From Aquimarina megaterium XH134 (GTDB taxonomy: Bacteria > Bacteroidota > Bacteroidia > Flavobacteriales > Flavobacteriaceae), in NCBI RefSeq assembly GCF_000520975.1, contig NZ_JACB01000003.1, positions 310,001 to 374,000 on the forward strand: 64,000 bases of DNA, written 5' to 3'. The notes beneath the pieces were generated by a model. That model was not told the DNA's origin. It was given only the letters and a program-made list of their open reading frames with translations, and ran no database searches. The translations under genes were made by a program, and so were the position numbers. Each line of letters begins with the position of its first letter. The stretch's first letter is position 1. This document shows, piece by piece, positions 52,910 through 63,499 of this stretch.

Positions 52910-54033
52910 TGTGTGTCTATCTCTAACGTTGTTTTGTAAATGGTTTTATTTTTTTTGATAAGTAGTTTATGTTTTTGAGGATAAATAAGTTTTAATCTGT
53001 CTTTTAAATTATCCAATCCAATCCCATGTTGACCGGTTTCTTTTGGTTCTTCATAATTATTTTCGATACAAAATTTAATGGTATCGTTTTCTGTTGTTAA
53101 ATTAATATGAATATAAGCATCTTTTGTTAATCGTTCTACGCCATGCTTAAACGCATTTTCTAGCAAAATGATAAATAACAAAGGTGCAACCTTATCATCT
53201 TTATCATAAGTATAATCAAATGTTATAACCACTTTTTTTTGATACCGTATTTTATGTAATTCTATATAGTTCTCTAAATATTTGATTTCATCTTTTAATA
53301 ATACAACATCTTGTTTACCTTCATAAATAGTATATCGCATCATATCGGATAGTTTTAGAACTACTTCTGGAGCACTATCAGATTTTTCGACTGTTAAGCC
53401 ATATAAATTATTTAATGTATTAAAAAAGAAATGTGGATTTACCTGGCTTTTTAATAAAGCCAACTCGGCTTTCCCTTTTTCTGCTTTTAATGTCTTTAGC
53501 CATTTCCATTGTTCAAATAACCAAAGCATGATTAGAATGGGTATTGGTAATGTAAGAATAATGAATGCAATATCTTTTTCATCATTTAAATAAGTGTCTA
53601 AGTTTTTAGAAAACAAGCGAACATAAAAGAAATAGGATATTGCGATGGTATAGATTACTAGAATGAGCAGCTTATACTTTTTAAAAAATGAAGAAAATAA
53701 CACATAAAAAACACCTAACCAGAACAATGTAATTAGAAATATAACAATAGGGTTATCTGGGATTTTCCAATAACTATCTACCGTAATGGCTACTATGAGT
53801 AAAAGTATTAGTCCAAGTATTTTATATACTACAATTTTATTTTTTTTGAAATACCTGAATTTATAAATAGGAAGTGAGGCAACAAGCCACCAAAATGTAA
53901 AAATAACAATAACTTCTATATGATTATCTTCTGGAATTTTGATGAACTCTATATGCTCTAAATACAGTATTGTAAAGAAGACCACAAAAAAACCAATTAC
54001 AAAAGCTTTATATTTTTTTAGAAATGTAATCAT
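52906..54033 (-). CDS. LytS-family sensor histidine kinase
   Basis: This 375-residue kinase has four to six membrane helices (about 8-175) and a His_kinase domain with VNPHFFFNTLNNLYGL (His near 205), then an ATPase with LLENAFKHG and GIGLDNLKDRL. ATG at 54033 replaces an upstream TTG at 54069. It forms a two-component system with the overlapping regulator. Confidence 0.93.
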   Translation of the reverse strand: MITFLKKYKAFVIGFFVVFFTILYLEHIEFIKIPEDNHIEVIVIFTFWWLVASLPIYKFRYFKKNKIVVYKILGLILLLIVAITVDSYWKIPDNPIVIFLITLFWLGVFYVLFSSFFKKYKLLILVIYTIAISYFFYVRLFSKNLDTYLNDEKDIAFIILTLPIPILIMLWLFEQWKWLKTLKAEKGKAELALLKSQVNPHFFFNTLNNLYGLTVEKSDSAPEVVLKLSDMMRYTIYEGKQDVVLLKDEIKYLENYIELHKIRYQKKVVITFDYTYDKDDKVAPLLFIILLENAFKHGVERLTKDAYIHINLTTENDTIKFCIENNYEEPKETGQHGIGLDNLKDRLKLIYPQKHKLLIKKNKTIYKTTLEIDTQ

Positions 54034-54244
54034 ATCTACAAAAATACAGATGTTATAGTGTCTTGACAATAAATTTGATGAACGATACTTTTTTTTGCAT
54101 ATACACCTTTCTTTTTTATATCAATCCTACTTTGTATCTATTATAGATGTTTGTATCGATTTTTTTAGTGTAGTGGTCATAAAAGTTGGTTAGTGATCTC
54201 ATTTCCGAATAGGTTCGTATTAGAAATCATTAATTAATCAAACC

Positions 54245-55132
54245 ATGAACAGATTACATATTCAAAATTTATCTAAAACGTATCCTAATGGAGTAAGAGC
54301 TCTGGATAATGTTTCTCTTACCATTACCAATGGTATGTTTGGCCTATTAGGGCCCAATGGAGCAGGAAAATCATCTTTAATGAGAACAATTGCTTCATTA
54401 CAGGAACCTACATCGGGTAAAATAACCTTTAATGACAAAGATATTGTTAACCACCCTCAGGAAATTAGAAATCATTTAGGGTATTTACCTCAAGAGTTTG
54501 GAGTGTATCCTAAGATTAGTGCTCAAAATCTACTTCATCATATTGCTATTTTAAAAGGAATATCTAATAAAAACGAATGTAAAGATCAGGTAGAAGCGCT
54601 ATTACAACAAACAAACTTATATCAACATCGTAAAAAAGCTGTACATACATTTTCTGGTGGTATGCGGCAACGTTTTGGAGTAGCTCAAGCGTTATTGGGT
54701 AATCCACAACTTATTATTGTAGACGAGCCTACTGCAGGATTAGACCCTGAGGAACGTAACCGATTTTTGAATTTATTAAGCGAGATAGGAGAGAATGTGA
54801 TTGTTATTCTATCGACTCATATTGTAGAAGATGTTCGCGATTTATGTGCAAATATGGCTATTATGGGAGAAGGAAAAATTATAAAACAAGGCAATCCCAT
54901 AGAGCTTACCAAAGCCTTGGCTGGAAATGTCTGGACAAAAACCATTACAAAGGAAGAACTTCAATTTTATAAAGAGCAGTTTAATATAATCTCCACACGA
55001 CTAGTTTCGGGGAAAACACAGATTCAGGTTTTTGCCGAGACCATTCCCGAAAACGGATTTGAAACTATGCAACCAGATCTGGAAAGCGTGTACTTCTCTA
55101 CATTATTTAATAATCAACCTATAAACAGCTAA
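54245..55132 (+). CDS. ABC transporter ATP-binding protein
   Basis: This 295-residue ATPase has Walker A GPNGAGKSS (near 38), signature FSGGMRQRFGVAQAL (near 137), and Walker B LIIVDEPTAGLDPEE. It resembles the ATPase at 42437. The next gene, 3 bp downstream, encodes a permease fused to a peptidase. Probably an exporter regulated by the divergent LytS/LytTR pair. Confidence 0.94.
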   Translation: MNRLHIQNLSKTYPNGVRALDNVSLTITNGMFGLLGPNGAGKSSLMRTIASLQEPTSGKITFNDKDIVNHPQEIRNHLGYLPQEFGVYPKISAQNLLHHIAILKGISNKNECKDQVEALLQQTNLYQHRKKAVHTFSGGMRQRFGVAQALLGNPQLIIVDEPTAGLDPEERNRFLNLLSEIGENVIVILSTHIVEDVRDLCANMAIMGEGKIIKQGNPIELTKALAGNVWTKTITKEELQFYKEQFNIISTRLVSGKTQIQVFAETIPENGFETMQPDLESVYFSTLFNNQPINS

Positions 55133-55135
55133 GCT

Positions 55136-58100
55136 ATGATATCTTCTTTATTACGTTTTGAAGCCAGCTACCAACTCAAACAAAAGGCATTTATTGGTTT
55201 CATCATTATTTTCCTTCTTTTTGGATTTATGTTGGGAAGTCAGGGTTCTTCTTTGGCTAAAGTAAATTTTAATTCTGGATACCAGATTAGTTATAACATT
55301 GCCGTATTATCACTTGGGTGTATGTTTGCAATTATGTTTTTTGCCATTAGTGGAATGCTAAGAGATAAGCAATATCGAATGGAAACTATAATCTATAGCA
55401 CACCAATAAAGAAATCTCATTTTTTTCTTAGTCGATTTCTTGGAGTATTTGTATTTAGTTTGCTTGTTTTTTCGATGACTTTAGTCGGTTTTGCTTTGGG
55501 AACATTTATGCCTAACTTAGATCCAGAACGACTGGGATCTTTTCAGGTGACTCATTATTTGTCGACATGGTTGCTCATAGTTATACCTAATGTTTTTATT
55601 TGTACCGCATTTGTTTTTTCGGTTAGCGCATTTAGCAAAAATAATATCGCTACATATATTAGTGCAATTCTAATATATGCACTATACTGGATTTGCTCTA
55701 TCTTTTTTAACTCCCCCTTGTTGGTCAATGCAACACCTGCTTCTCCAGAAAATTTGATTATAGCTGCATTAGCAGATCCGTTTGGACTTTCTGCCTTTTT
55801 TGAGCAAACTCAATACTGGACTCCTTTTGAAAAAAATACACGATTACTTTCTTTTTCTGGTAATTTTCTATGGAACAGAGTGCTCTGGATTTCAATATCA
55901 CTACTAGTTTTAAAAATAACGTACACCTATTTTTCATTTAAGAAATTAAAACAAAAAAGTAAAAGAGTAGCAATTATAGAAGAAAAAGAAATAGTAAAAA
56001 AAGCATATTACCCCATTACTACTATAACAACTACGGTAAGAACACATATAGCAAGTTTTAAATCTTTATTAAGAATCGAACTTACCAATGTATTTAAGAG
56101 TTTACCCTTTATAGCTATTATACTAATTTGGATTGTTATTGTTGTTACCGAAATTTATACAAGAGTTAATCAAGGTGGGGCATATAATGATAGTTTATAT
56201 CCAACAACAGATTTACTCATTTGGTTAATTAAAGATCCGTTACCATTTTTGGGGTTATTTCTAATTGTATTTTATAGTGGCGAATTAGTTTGGCGCGAAC
56301 GTAGCTTGCAATTTGACGGTATAATTGATGCTACCCCAGCTTCGAATATGGTATTTTTTTTATCAAAAGCCATAACACTTATTCTATTGCCAATTATATT
56401 GATCACAATAAGTATTCTTATCGCTATTGGGATTCAAATTACAAAAGGCTATTATATTTTTGAAATTTGGCAATACCTCTCTATGTTTTATTACCTGGGG
56501 ATGAGTTTTCTCTTTTACATTTTATTAGCCTTATTTATTCAAAGTTTATCTCCCAGTAAATATGCAGGTATAGCAATTACAGGATTGATTATTATCTTTT
56601 TTGGAAGCTCTATGGCTTCATTTATAGGAATTGAACATTCATTACTTCGAATAGGGAGTTTGCCTACTACAAAATATACAAATATGACAGGTTATGGGGA
56701 TTATACTAAACCTTTTCATTATTATGCTGTTTATTGGACTGCATTAGGTTTAGTGCTCACAGTGTTATCTTTTAAATTATGGCAACGAGGTACAATACAC
56801 AAGTTTCTTTTCAGATTAAAACAACTTCGATATCATTGGAAAAAATGGGAACTTACTACACTTGTCTTTTTTGGAATACTTTTTATGGCCTCAGGAGCAA
56901 CTATTTATTATAATAAAAATGTGATAAATGAGTATATTACAGTAGGTGATACCTTAGATTTTTGCGAGGCATACGAAAAAAAATATAAAAAATATGATGT
57001 CCCCAGACAACTCGTTCCTGTAGCAATAAAAACCAAAATGGATATATATCCAGATGAGAACTTCTATACTATTAAAGCTGATTATATTCTCGAAAATAGA
57101 GGAAAAGATAGTTTACGAGAAATCTTTATTTCAGAGAGGGTTCCGGTTACTAATATGTCTATAGAAAATGCAATATTAGAAAAACACGATAGTGTTTATG
57201 ATATTCGAATTTTTAAATTCGAAGAACCTCTGGCTCCAGGAGAACAAATAAAATATACCTATGAATTAACTTATCAAAAAAAAGGGTTTGAAACCAGTAA
57301 TATTTTGGTCAATAACGGATCATTTATACAGCATAGTAATTTTGAACCAATTTTGGGGTACACTACGAGTTTTGAAATCACAGATTCGTTCGAAAGAGAA
57401 AAACGTGGGTTACCAAAACAAATAGAGGATGAAAACAATGCTAGCCATTTTAGTGCTGTTGATGTTTCACATGTTAAATTACCATATGAAACTGTTGTGT
57501 CTACACAAAAAGATCAGACCGCTATAGCAACAGGAGAATTAATAAAAACCTGGGAAGAAAACGATAGAAACTTTTACCATTATAAATCGTCTCATGATAT
57601 TATTCCCTTTTTAGCTTACTATTCGGGAGCCTATAAGATCGAAAAAGAAAACTATAAGGGAGTAGAAATCGAACAATATTATCATCCTGGACATGAGTAT
57701 AATATCAATACTATTTCAGAAAGTACTAAACAAACTTTAGACTATTGTCAAAAACACTTTACAGATTATAAGTTTGATCATATACGAATTGCAGAAATAC
57801 CAGGGCATTGGCGATTTGGAGGACAAGCACAACCAGGAACTATTGCAATGGTAGAGAATCGATTATACCTTACAGATAATCGTAATACAGACAATTTTGA
57901 TCTTGTAGCCAAACGAACTATTCATGAAGTTGCACACCAATGGTGGGGCCATATACTTACTCCTAAAAATGTAGATGGAGGAGGATTAATCACAGAAGGG
58001 TTAACCAAATATACCGAAGCAGTTATTATGGAAAAATACTATGGTAAAAAAGCAATTTGGCAATTAAGTAAATCTGCTAATACTAGATATTTTACCGGTC

Positions 58101-58711
58101 GTTCTTATGCTACCGATCCAGAACCTCCTTTATACATTGGAGAAGGACAGTCTTATTTGCTTTATGGAAAAAGCTATGTGTCTCTGTTAGCACTTAGAGA
58201 TTTGATAGGAGAACAGAATATGAACGAAGCTCTTAGAAAGTTGGCAATCAAATATAAAGATGAAAAGGAATCTAAAGTTACATCAACAGAATTATTAAAC
58301 GAGTTTTATGCGGTTACCCCAGAGAAGTACCATATTTTGATAGATGATTGGTTTAAACGTATTATTACATATGATTTACAAATTGAAAATGCAAAGGTTA
58401 TTGTACTTGATACTGGTAAATACGAAGTTACTATAGAGGTTTTGGCAAAACGTTTTGAAACCAAAGAAAATGGAGAAGCGGTAGCAATTTCAATAGATGA
58501 ACCTATTCAAATTGGGATGTTTTCAAAAGACCCAAGTACGATAGATCACCAGGATGCTATACTATATTTAAAGCCTCATCAGATCAATACAGATCAAATG
58601 CAGATTAAACTTATTGTAGATGAGATTCCACAATATATCTCAATTGATCCTTTTGGTACCCGTTTGGATGCAAATAATGTTGATAATACTAAGAAACCCA
58701 TAGGTATTTAA
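55136..58711 (+). CDS. ABC-2 permease fused to an M1-family aminopeptidase
   Basis: This 1,191-residue protein has an N-terminal ABC-2 permease (1-570) with about twelve membrane helices in two blocks and an extracytoplasmic M1 gluzincin peptidase domain (about 620-1100). The zinc motif HEVAHQWWGH (near 931) and downstream Glu in GLITEGLTKYTEA are intact, so the peptidase should be active. The fused architecture is known in Bacteroidota, though the joint function is not. The permease may export a peptide that the M1 domain then trims, or the peptidase may degrade a bound inhibitor. Confidence 0.95.
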   Translation: MISSLLRFEASYQLKQKAFIGFIIIFLLFGFMLGSQGSSLAKVNFNSGYQISYNIAVLSLGCMFAIMFFAISGMLRDKQYRMETIIYSTPIKKSHFFLSRFLGVFVFSLLVFSMTLVGFALGTFMPNLDPERLGSFQVTHYLSTWLLIVIPNVFICTAFVFSVSAFSKNNIATYISAILIYALYWICSIFFNSPLLVNATPASPENLIIAALADPFGLSAFFEQTQYWTPFEKNTRLLSFSGNFLWNRVLWISISLLVLKITYTYFSFKKLKQKSKRVAIIEEKEIVKKAYYPITTITTTVRTHIASFKSLLRIELTNVFKSLPFIAIILIWIVIVVTEIYTRVNQGGAYNDSLYPTTDLLIWLIKDPLPFLGLFLIVFYSGELVWRERSLQFDGIIDATPASNMVFFLSKAITLILLPIILITISILIAIGIQITKGYYIFEIWQYLSMFYYLGMSFLFYILLALFIQSLSPSKYAGIAITGLIIIFFGSSMASFIGIEHSLLRIGSLPTTKYTNMTGYGDYTKPFHYYAVYWTALGLVLTVLSFKLWQRGTIHKFLFRLKQLRYHWKKWELTTLVFFGILFMASGATIYYNKNVINEYITVGDTLDFCEAYEKKYKKYDVPRQLVPVAIKTKMDIYPDENFYTIKADYILENRGKDSLREIFISERVPVTNMSIENAILEKHDSVYDIRIFKFEEPLAPGEQIKYTYELTYQKKGFETSNILVNNGSFIQHSNFEPILGYTTSFEITDSFEREKRGLPKQIEDENNASHFSAVDVSHVKLPYETVVSTQKDQTAIATGELIKTWEENDRNFYHYKSSHDIIPFLAYYSGAYKIEKENYKGVEIEQYYHPGHEYNINTISESTKQTLDYCQKHFTDYKFDHIRIAEIPGHWRFGGQAQPGTIAMVENRLYLTDNRNTDNFDLVAKRTIHEVAHQWWGHILTPKNVDGGGLITEGLTKYTEAVIMEKYYGKKAIWQLSKSANTRYFTGRSYATDPEPPLYIGEGQSYLLYGKSYVSLLALRDLIGEQNMNEALRKLAIKYKDEKESKVTSTELLNEFYAVTPEKYHILIDDWFKRIITYDLQIENAKVIVLDTGKYEVTIEVLAKRFETKENGEAVAISIDEPIQIGMFSKDPSTIDHQDAILYLKPHQINTDQMQIKLIVDEIPQYISIDPFGTRLDANNVDNTKKPIGI

Positions 58712-58794
58712 ATGATTAATTTATGATATGGTGAAAAATAATGGGAGTGTAAAAAAAGAATTCATAACTTTCAAAATTCTATTATATTGAATTT

Positions 58795-59364
58795 ATGAAA
58801 AAAATACACTTCCTTATTTTTTTATTAGGTTGCTTTACAGCATCCTTCTCTCAGGATATAAATGAAGCTGATCAATTTTGGAACTCATTACAGAATTTAT
58901 GCGGAAAATCATTTGAAGGCACTCTAGAACTACCCGTAGATGATAAGCAATTTGGCGGTAAACGATTAGTGATGCATGTGCGTTATTGTAGTGATAACGT
59001 TATTAAAATACCTTTTTTTGTTGGAGATGATAGATCCAGAACCTGGGTGTTAACGTATAAAAATGATCGTATTACTTTAAAACATGATCATAGACATGAG
59101 GATGGCTCTGAGGATAAAATAACACAATATGGTGGCAAGACAACAAATGTTGGGCAGCAAGGTATACAAGTGTTTCCTGCAGATGAAGAAACTAAAAAAA
59201 TGATCCCGGCAGCTTCTACTAATATTTGGTGGATTACAATTGATGATACAACTTTTACCTATAACTTAAGACGTTTAGGAACTCCTCGTGTTTTTAAAGT
59301 TGTAATGGATATCACAAAACCAGTAAAAAACCCAGATGCTCCTTGGGGGTGGGAAGATAATTAA
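58795..59364 (+). CDS. Exported protein of unknown function
   Basis: This 189-residue protein has a signal peptide (to about FSQD) and a beta-rich domain with LCGKSFEGTLELPVDDKQF, HDHRHEDGSEDKI and WITIDDTTFTYNLRRLG. I have the impression it is a conserved Flavobacteriaceae protein; no function known. It follows the M1 fusion gene by 83 bp. Confidence 0.72.
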   Translation: MKKIHFLIFLLGCFTASFSQDINEADQFWNSLQNLCGKSFEGTLELPVDDKQFGGKRLVMHVRYCSDNVIKIPFFVGDDRSRTWVLTYKNDRITLKHDHRHEDGSEDKITQYGGKTTNVGQQGIQVFPADEETKKMIPAASTNIWWITIDDTTFTYNLRRLGTPRVFKVVMDITKPVKNPDAPWGWEDN

Positions 59365-59390
59365 TACATTCTTAAATATAGTATTGTATT

Positions 59391-59801
59391 ATGTTGGACA
59401 GTGTTGATCATAAAATTATTGATAGACTTAAAGATAATTCGAGAGCATCTTATGTTGAAATTGGTCGACAAATAGGGCTTTCTCCATCTTCAGTTAGGGA
59501 GCGTATTCAAAAATTAGAAGACCTTGGCGTAATAAAGGGCTATAGACTAGAGTTGGATAATAAAAAACTAGGCTTTGGTATTGAAGTTCTTATAATGCTC
59601 AAATTGTTTAGCGGAAACCTGAATGTGTTTTGTAGCGAATTAGATAAATTTCCAGAAATTGTTGAAGCGCACCGTGTTACAGGTGCACACAATATTTCTA
59701 TGAAAGTGAAATTAATTGATCAATTACACTTACAACAGTTTATTGATAAACTACTACGATATGGTGATCCTACAACGTATTTAATTTTATCTGATATTTA
59801 A
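59391..59801 (+). CDS. Lrp/AsnC-family transcriptional regulator
   Basis: This 136-residue protein has a winged helix (ILDRLKDNSR-type N-terminus, SYVEIGRQIGLSPSSVRERIQKLEDLGVI) and an AsnC ligand-binding domain (65-136). It probably senses an amino acid. Its stop codon overlaps the end of a convergent gene by 4 bp. Confidence 0.92.
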   Translation: MLDSVDHKIIDRLKDNSRASYVEIGRQIGLSPSSVRERIQKLEDLGVIKGYRLELDNKKLGFGIEVLIMLKLFSGNLNVFCSELDKFPEIVEAHRVTGAHNISMKVKLIDQLHLQQFIDKLLRYGDPTTYLILSDI

Positions 59802-60124
59802 CTCATTTCACCTTCACCAACGGGTTCATTAGCAGTAGAAATCCTAGAATTATTGAATCCATTATCATTATTGAAATAAACATAGATTGGGCTTTCATTT
59901 CTTAGCATATCTATTAAATGTTGTAATTGATCATAATGATAATAAAAGCTATAATATGATCCAGAAACTGTTGCTACTGGTAATACAGCATTAGGATCTT
60001 CTCTAAACCAAACAGAACAGGTTTCCCCACCAGCTCCCTTTAAAATTAGATTGGTTTTTCCTAAGCTTCGGGATGACCAATTGTAATATGAATATGTTTT
60101 TACTTGAAAAGATGATTGTGCCAT
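59798..60124 (-). CDS. Small protein of unknown function
   Basis: This 108-residue protein has no signal peptide and a beta-rich sequence rich in Tyr and Ser (SYYSFYYHYDQLQHLIDML, IYVYFNNDNG). I do not recognise it. It overlaps the Lrp gene by 4 bp at the 3' end. Confidence 0.6.
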   Translation of the reverse strand: MAQSSFQVKTYSYYNWSSRSLGKTNLILKGAGGETCSVWFREDPNAVLPVATVSGSYYSFYYHYDQLQHLIDMLRNESPIYVYFNNDNGFNNSRISTANEPVGEGEMS

Positions 60125-60238
60125 AACTTTATAAATTTATTATGACCAAATATACAATGGAAGGTTTTGAGATAAAAGAGTTAAAAGACTGATAGATAAT
60201 AGTTAAAACCCTGTTTTTTTTAAAATGATACGCAAAAT

Positions 60239-61510
60239 TTAATTTTTTGCATTGAAATCATGATTTATAATAGTTTTTTCATCAGGACTTTCAGTAATAT
60301 TTAGATGATTAATTTCCCCTGCACCCAAAAACCGGTAACGAATACCTACAAATTTCCCTATGGATTTATTGTATTGTCTCGAGTAAATTTCCTTATCATC
60401 AACAAAAACAGTCAATTTTTTTTCTATAATATTGATATCGATAGCTTTGAAATCAGAAAAATCTACCCCAAAAGCAGAAAGATCATGTTCTTTACCTCTT
60501 AAGTACACATCATTAAGCATTACATTGATATCTGAAACACATCCCGGAATAGAAAATGGTACTATTAAAGCTCCATTGGTACCTAATATAACTATTCTGA
60601 ATTTTTGACAAACCGCCCATTTTTCCCTATACAGGTTACGAACAGAAGTTTTGATCCTGATATTATCTCCAGACACAGCCCCAAAATCTTTTACCAAGTG
60701 AAAAGTAGAGACTACAGGTTCTGTAGTAGACTTAATTTCATTAATGATAGTATTTGAAAAAGATAATCTATCTCGAAACATATCTGTATTTGAGACATAT
60801 TTTGGGATAGGCTTATAATCTATAGTGCCCATCCAATTATTTGAGGTAATAAACAAATCATGCTCTTTTATAATTTGCCCATCAACCAGAAGTTTGGCAC
60901 CAAAATACCCTGGAAAATAATAAATACCAGTAGCTTTCTTTTGTCCTGGTTTTATTTTAATAGTTTTTGTAACATCCCAGAATTGTTGAATGTATATACT
61001 ATCGGATTTAATCGTATTTAAATCAAAATCAAAGACTACAGAATTTGGTAATCCTCCGGTTATTGGTCTACTACTAAAAATGATTTTTGAGGAATCAATA
61101 TTGGTTACTTCCTCTTTTTTAGCTCCAATCATAGAATAAAACGAAATAAACACAATAGTCATAATCGAGGCAGAAACCATAATAACGCCTAGATTCTGAG
61201 TTATTTTTTTCTCTACCCAAGACGGTTTTTTGACATCTTTTTTATTCTTGAAATCTCTCCAATTCGCATATCCAGCAAATTGTGAAAGTGTGTTTAATGT
61301 ACTAATACTAGGAGCACTCTTATAATTTACTTTACCCCAAACACGTTTTAGAGTTGTTGGACTTAAGAGAATACCTGTGCTTTGCTGAATACTATCACTC
61401 AGTTCGATAAATACATCATTATGCCATTGATCAGAGTTTCCCCACTCGAGTTTCTCCTCGATTTCGAGCAAACACTTTTGTACTAATTTATGTTCTGGAT
61501 ACGTATTCAT
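60239..61510 (-). CDS. Membrane-anchored regulator with HTH-like N-terminus and periplasmic domain
   Basis: This 423-residue protein has an N-terminal helix-rich region (residues 1-95, with TGILLSPTTLKRVWGK and STLNTLSQFAGYANWRDF) that looks like a DNA-binding domain, one membrane helix (about 115-135) and a large beta-rich extracytoplasmic domain. That layout fits a one-component sensor that binds DNA on the inside and a ligand outside. ATG at 61510 replaces the TTG at 61522. It is divergent from the lectin-like gene at 61632. Ligand unknown. Confidence 0.75.
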   Translation of the reverse strand: MNTYPEHKLVQKCLLEIEEKLEWGNSDQWHNDVFIELSDSIQQSTGILLSPTTLKRVWGKVNYKSAPSISTLNTLSQFAGYANWRDFKNKKDVKKPSWVEKKITQNLGVIMVSASIMTIVFISFYSMIGAKKEEVTNIDSSKIIFSSRPITGGLPNSVVFDFDLNTIKSDSIYIQQFWDVTKTIKIKPGQKKATGIYYFPGYFGAKLLVDGQIIKEHDLFITSNNWMGTIDYKPIPKYVSNTDMFRDRLSFSNTIINEIKSTTEPVVSTFHLVKDFGAVSGDNIRIKTSVRNLYREKWAVCQKFRIVILGTNGALIVPFSIPGCVSDINVMLNDVYLRGKEHDLSAFGVDFSDFKAIDINIIEKKLTVFVDDKEIYSRQYNKSIGKFVGIRYRFLGAGEINHLNITESPDEKTIINHDFNAKN

Positions 61511-61631
61511 AATATCAAACAAAAGTCATCAAAAATTACGACTTGAACAACATTGAACCGATTTGCACCAACTTGTTTATACTTTATATACTATACATTA
61601 GAACTTTGAATGAAATCAAAAAACGAAACTC

Positions 61632-62738
61632 ATGATTAGATATATTGTATTCTCTATAGTAAGTATTTTTTTTATTCAAAAAGGGAATTCTCAAAATATA
61701 ATTCCTTTAGATACGATTCATTGGGAAATAAATGCCCAATCTTATGTTTTAGAAAATTATAAAGGAAAAGATGCAATTTATATTCAGCGTGGCTTAGCAT
61801 TTTTAAAAGATACTAAATTCTTGAATGGTACTATTGAGTTTGATGTATATCTTACTAACCGACAAGGGTTCCCTGGTGTTCGTTTTAGAGCTTCTGATAG
61901 AAATAATATGGAATCTTTTTACCTGCGAGCCCATCTTTCGGGTAAACCCGATGCCAATCAAGCTGCTCCTGTTATTAATGGTATAACACCGTGGCAACTT
62001 TATTTTGGACCTAAATATTCTTTTGCATATGACTATAATTATGATGATTGGACCCATGTAAAAATAGTAGTGAATGGTCGTAGAGCACAGATATACCTGG
62101 ACTATTCTGAAACTCCAAACCTATCATGGAATCTGGTTCATGATCCCAAAGAAGGACAGATTGCAATAGGAGGCGGGGGTCCCGCGGCCATGCATTATGC
62201 GAATTTCAAAATTGATAAAAGTAAATATGAAATAGTAGATTTTAAGCCTATAAAAAGAAAACCTATTGAAGGATTAATTTCAGAATGGCAAGTGTCTGAT
62301 ATGTTTGAAGAAAAATTAGTAAATAATCCATTGAAGCTAAATGAAGTAATTCAATCTAGAAAATGGGGAAAAACAATCCAGGTAGAAGAAGGTACTGCTG
62401 CAAACATTGCGAGAGAAGTAGTTTTGGTTGACGGAACTCCCGGAAATACTGTTTTTGCAAAAATTAAAATTACATCAAACAAAGATCAAATAAAGCTTTT
62501 TGAATTTGGATACAGCGATAGAGTAGTAGCTATTTTAAACGGCAAGCCTATTTATAAAGGAACAAATAGGTGGCGTTCTAGAGATTATAGATATTTGGGT
62601 ACTGTAGGATTGTTTGATGCAATATATCTAAATCTTAAAAAAGGAGAAAACACACTTCTATTGGCCGTTTCTGAAGATTTTGGAGGCTGGTTAGTAACAG
62701 GGAAATTTCCCGATCAAAATGGGATTAAAATACAATAA
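61632..62738 (+). CDS. Secreted lectin-like (concanavalin-A fold) protein
   Basis: This 368-residue protein has a signal peptide (to about GNSQ) and a LamG/DUF1080-like jelly-roll (about 25-200: GTIEFDVYLTNRQGFPGVRFRA, WTHVKIVVNGRRAQIYLD). The C-terminal domain (230-368) is a second beta-sandwich. It may bind sugars or attach an enzyme. Divergent from the membrane regulator at 60239, which may control it. Confidence 0.82.
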   Translation: MIRYIVFSIVSIFFIQKGNSQNIIPLDTIHWEINAQSYVLENYKGKDAIYIQRGLAFLKDTKFLNGTIEFDVYLTNRQGFPGVRFRASDRNNMESFYLRAHLSGKPDANQAAPVINGITPWQLYFGPKYSFAYDYNYDDWTHVKIVVNGRRAQIYLDYSETPNLSWNLVHDPKEGQIAIGGGGPAAMHYANFKIDKSKYEIVDFKPIKRKPIEGLISEWQVSDMFEEKLVNNPLKLNEVIQSRKWGKTIQVEEGTAANIAREVVLVDGTPGNTVFAKIKITSNKDQIKLFEFGYSDRVVAILNGKPIYKGTNRWRSRDYRYLGTVGLFDAIYLNLKKGENTLLLAVSEDFGGWLVTGKFPDQNGIKIQ

Positions 62739-62809
62739 AGCAATCTAGTTATGAAAATTATAATTGTGAATCTTTGATAGAGATGATGTGACCGGATAAT
62801 AATTAAAAT

Positions 62810-63499
62810 TTAGCTAAGTAAGTTATTAATGTTTGGCTTATATATTTTCCCCACAGGAATTTTATGATCCTTAATTGTTATTCGGTTGCCTTCAATTAAT
62901 TCTATTTTATTCTTTGCAATAATAAATGATTTGTGCACCTTTATGAAATCTTTTTTAGAAAGTATCTCTTCAAAAGAAGATAAGGTTTGATGCGTAATGA
63001 TCATTTGATGTTCTAAATATACCTTTACATAATTTCCATAAGCTTCTAAGAATAAAAGATCTTTTAATTTTACCTGATAATGCTTTTTGTTGTCTTTTAA
63101 AAAAATACTGGAATCATCGATGTTTTTTACGTTTTGCGAATGTAATGACAATGTTCCCTGCACTTTTTGTATTGCTGTAACAAATCGCTGAAAACTAAAT
63201 GGTTTTAGTAAATAATCATCAATATTAAGTTCATAACCTTCTAATGCAAACTCTTTATAAGCAGTAGTTACAATAATCTTAGGAGGATTAGATAATGTTT
63301 TTAAAAAATCAAAACCTGTAAGTTTAGGCATATTAATATCTAAAAATACTAAATCTACCTGATGCTGATTTAGGTATTCTATAGCCTCAAAAGCATTATA
63401 ACAATGCTTTTGAAGCGATAAATAGGGTAAATTACTGCTATAATCTTCAATAATATCGTGTGAAGCGGTTTCGTCGTCTATTATTATGTAAGTGATCAT
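62810..63499 (-). CDS. LytTR-family response regulator
   Basis: This 229-residue regulator has a receiver with LVFLDINMPKLTGF (Asp near 54) and a LytTR domain with FLEAYGNYVKVYL. It overlaps its kinase by 4 bp. It is very similar to the regulator at 52196, so the two come from a recent duplication. Confidence 0.95.
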   Translation of the reverse strand: MITYIIIDDETASHDIIEDYSSNLPYLSLQKHCYNAFEAIEYLNQHQVDLVFLDINMPKLTGFDFLKTLSNPPKIIVTTAYKEFALEGYELNIDDYLLKPFSFQRFVTAIQKVQGTLSLHSQNVKNIDDSSIFLKDNKKHYQVKLKDLLFLEAYGNYVKVYLEHQMIITHQTLSSFEEILSKKDFIKVHKSFIIAKNKIELIEGNRITIKDHKIPVGKIYKPNINNLLS

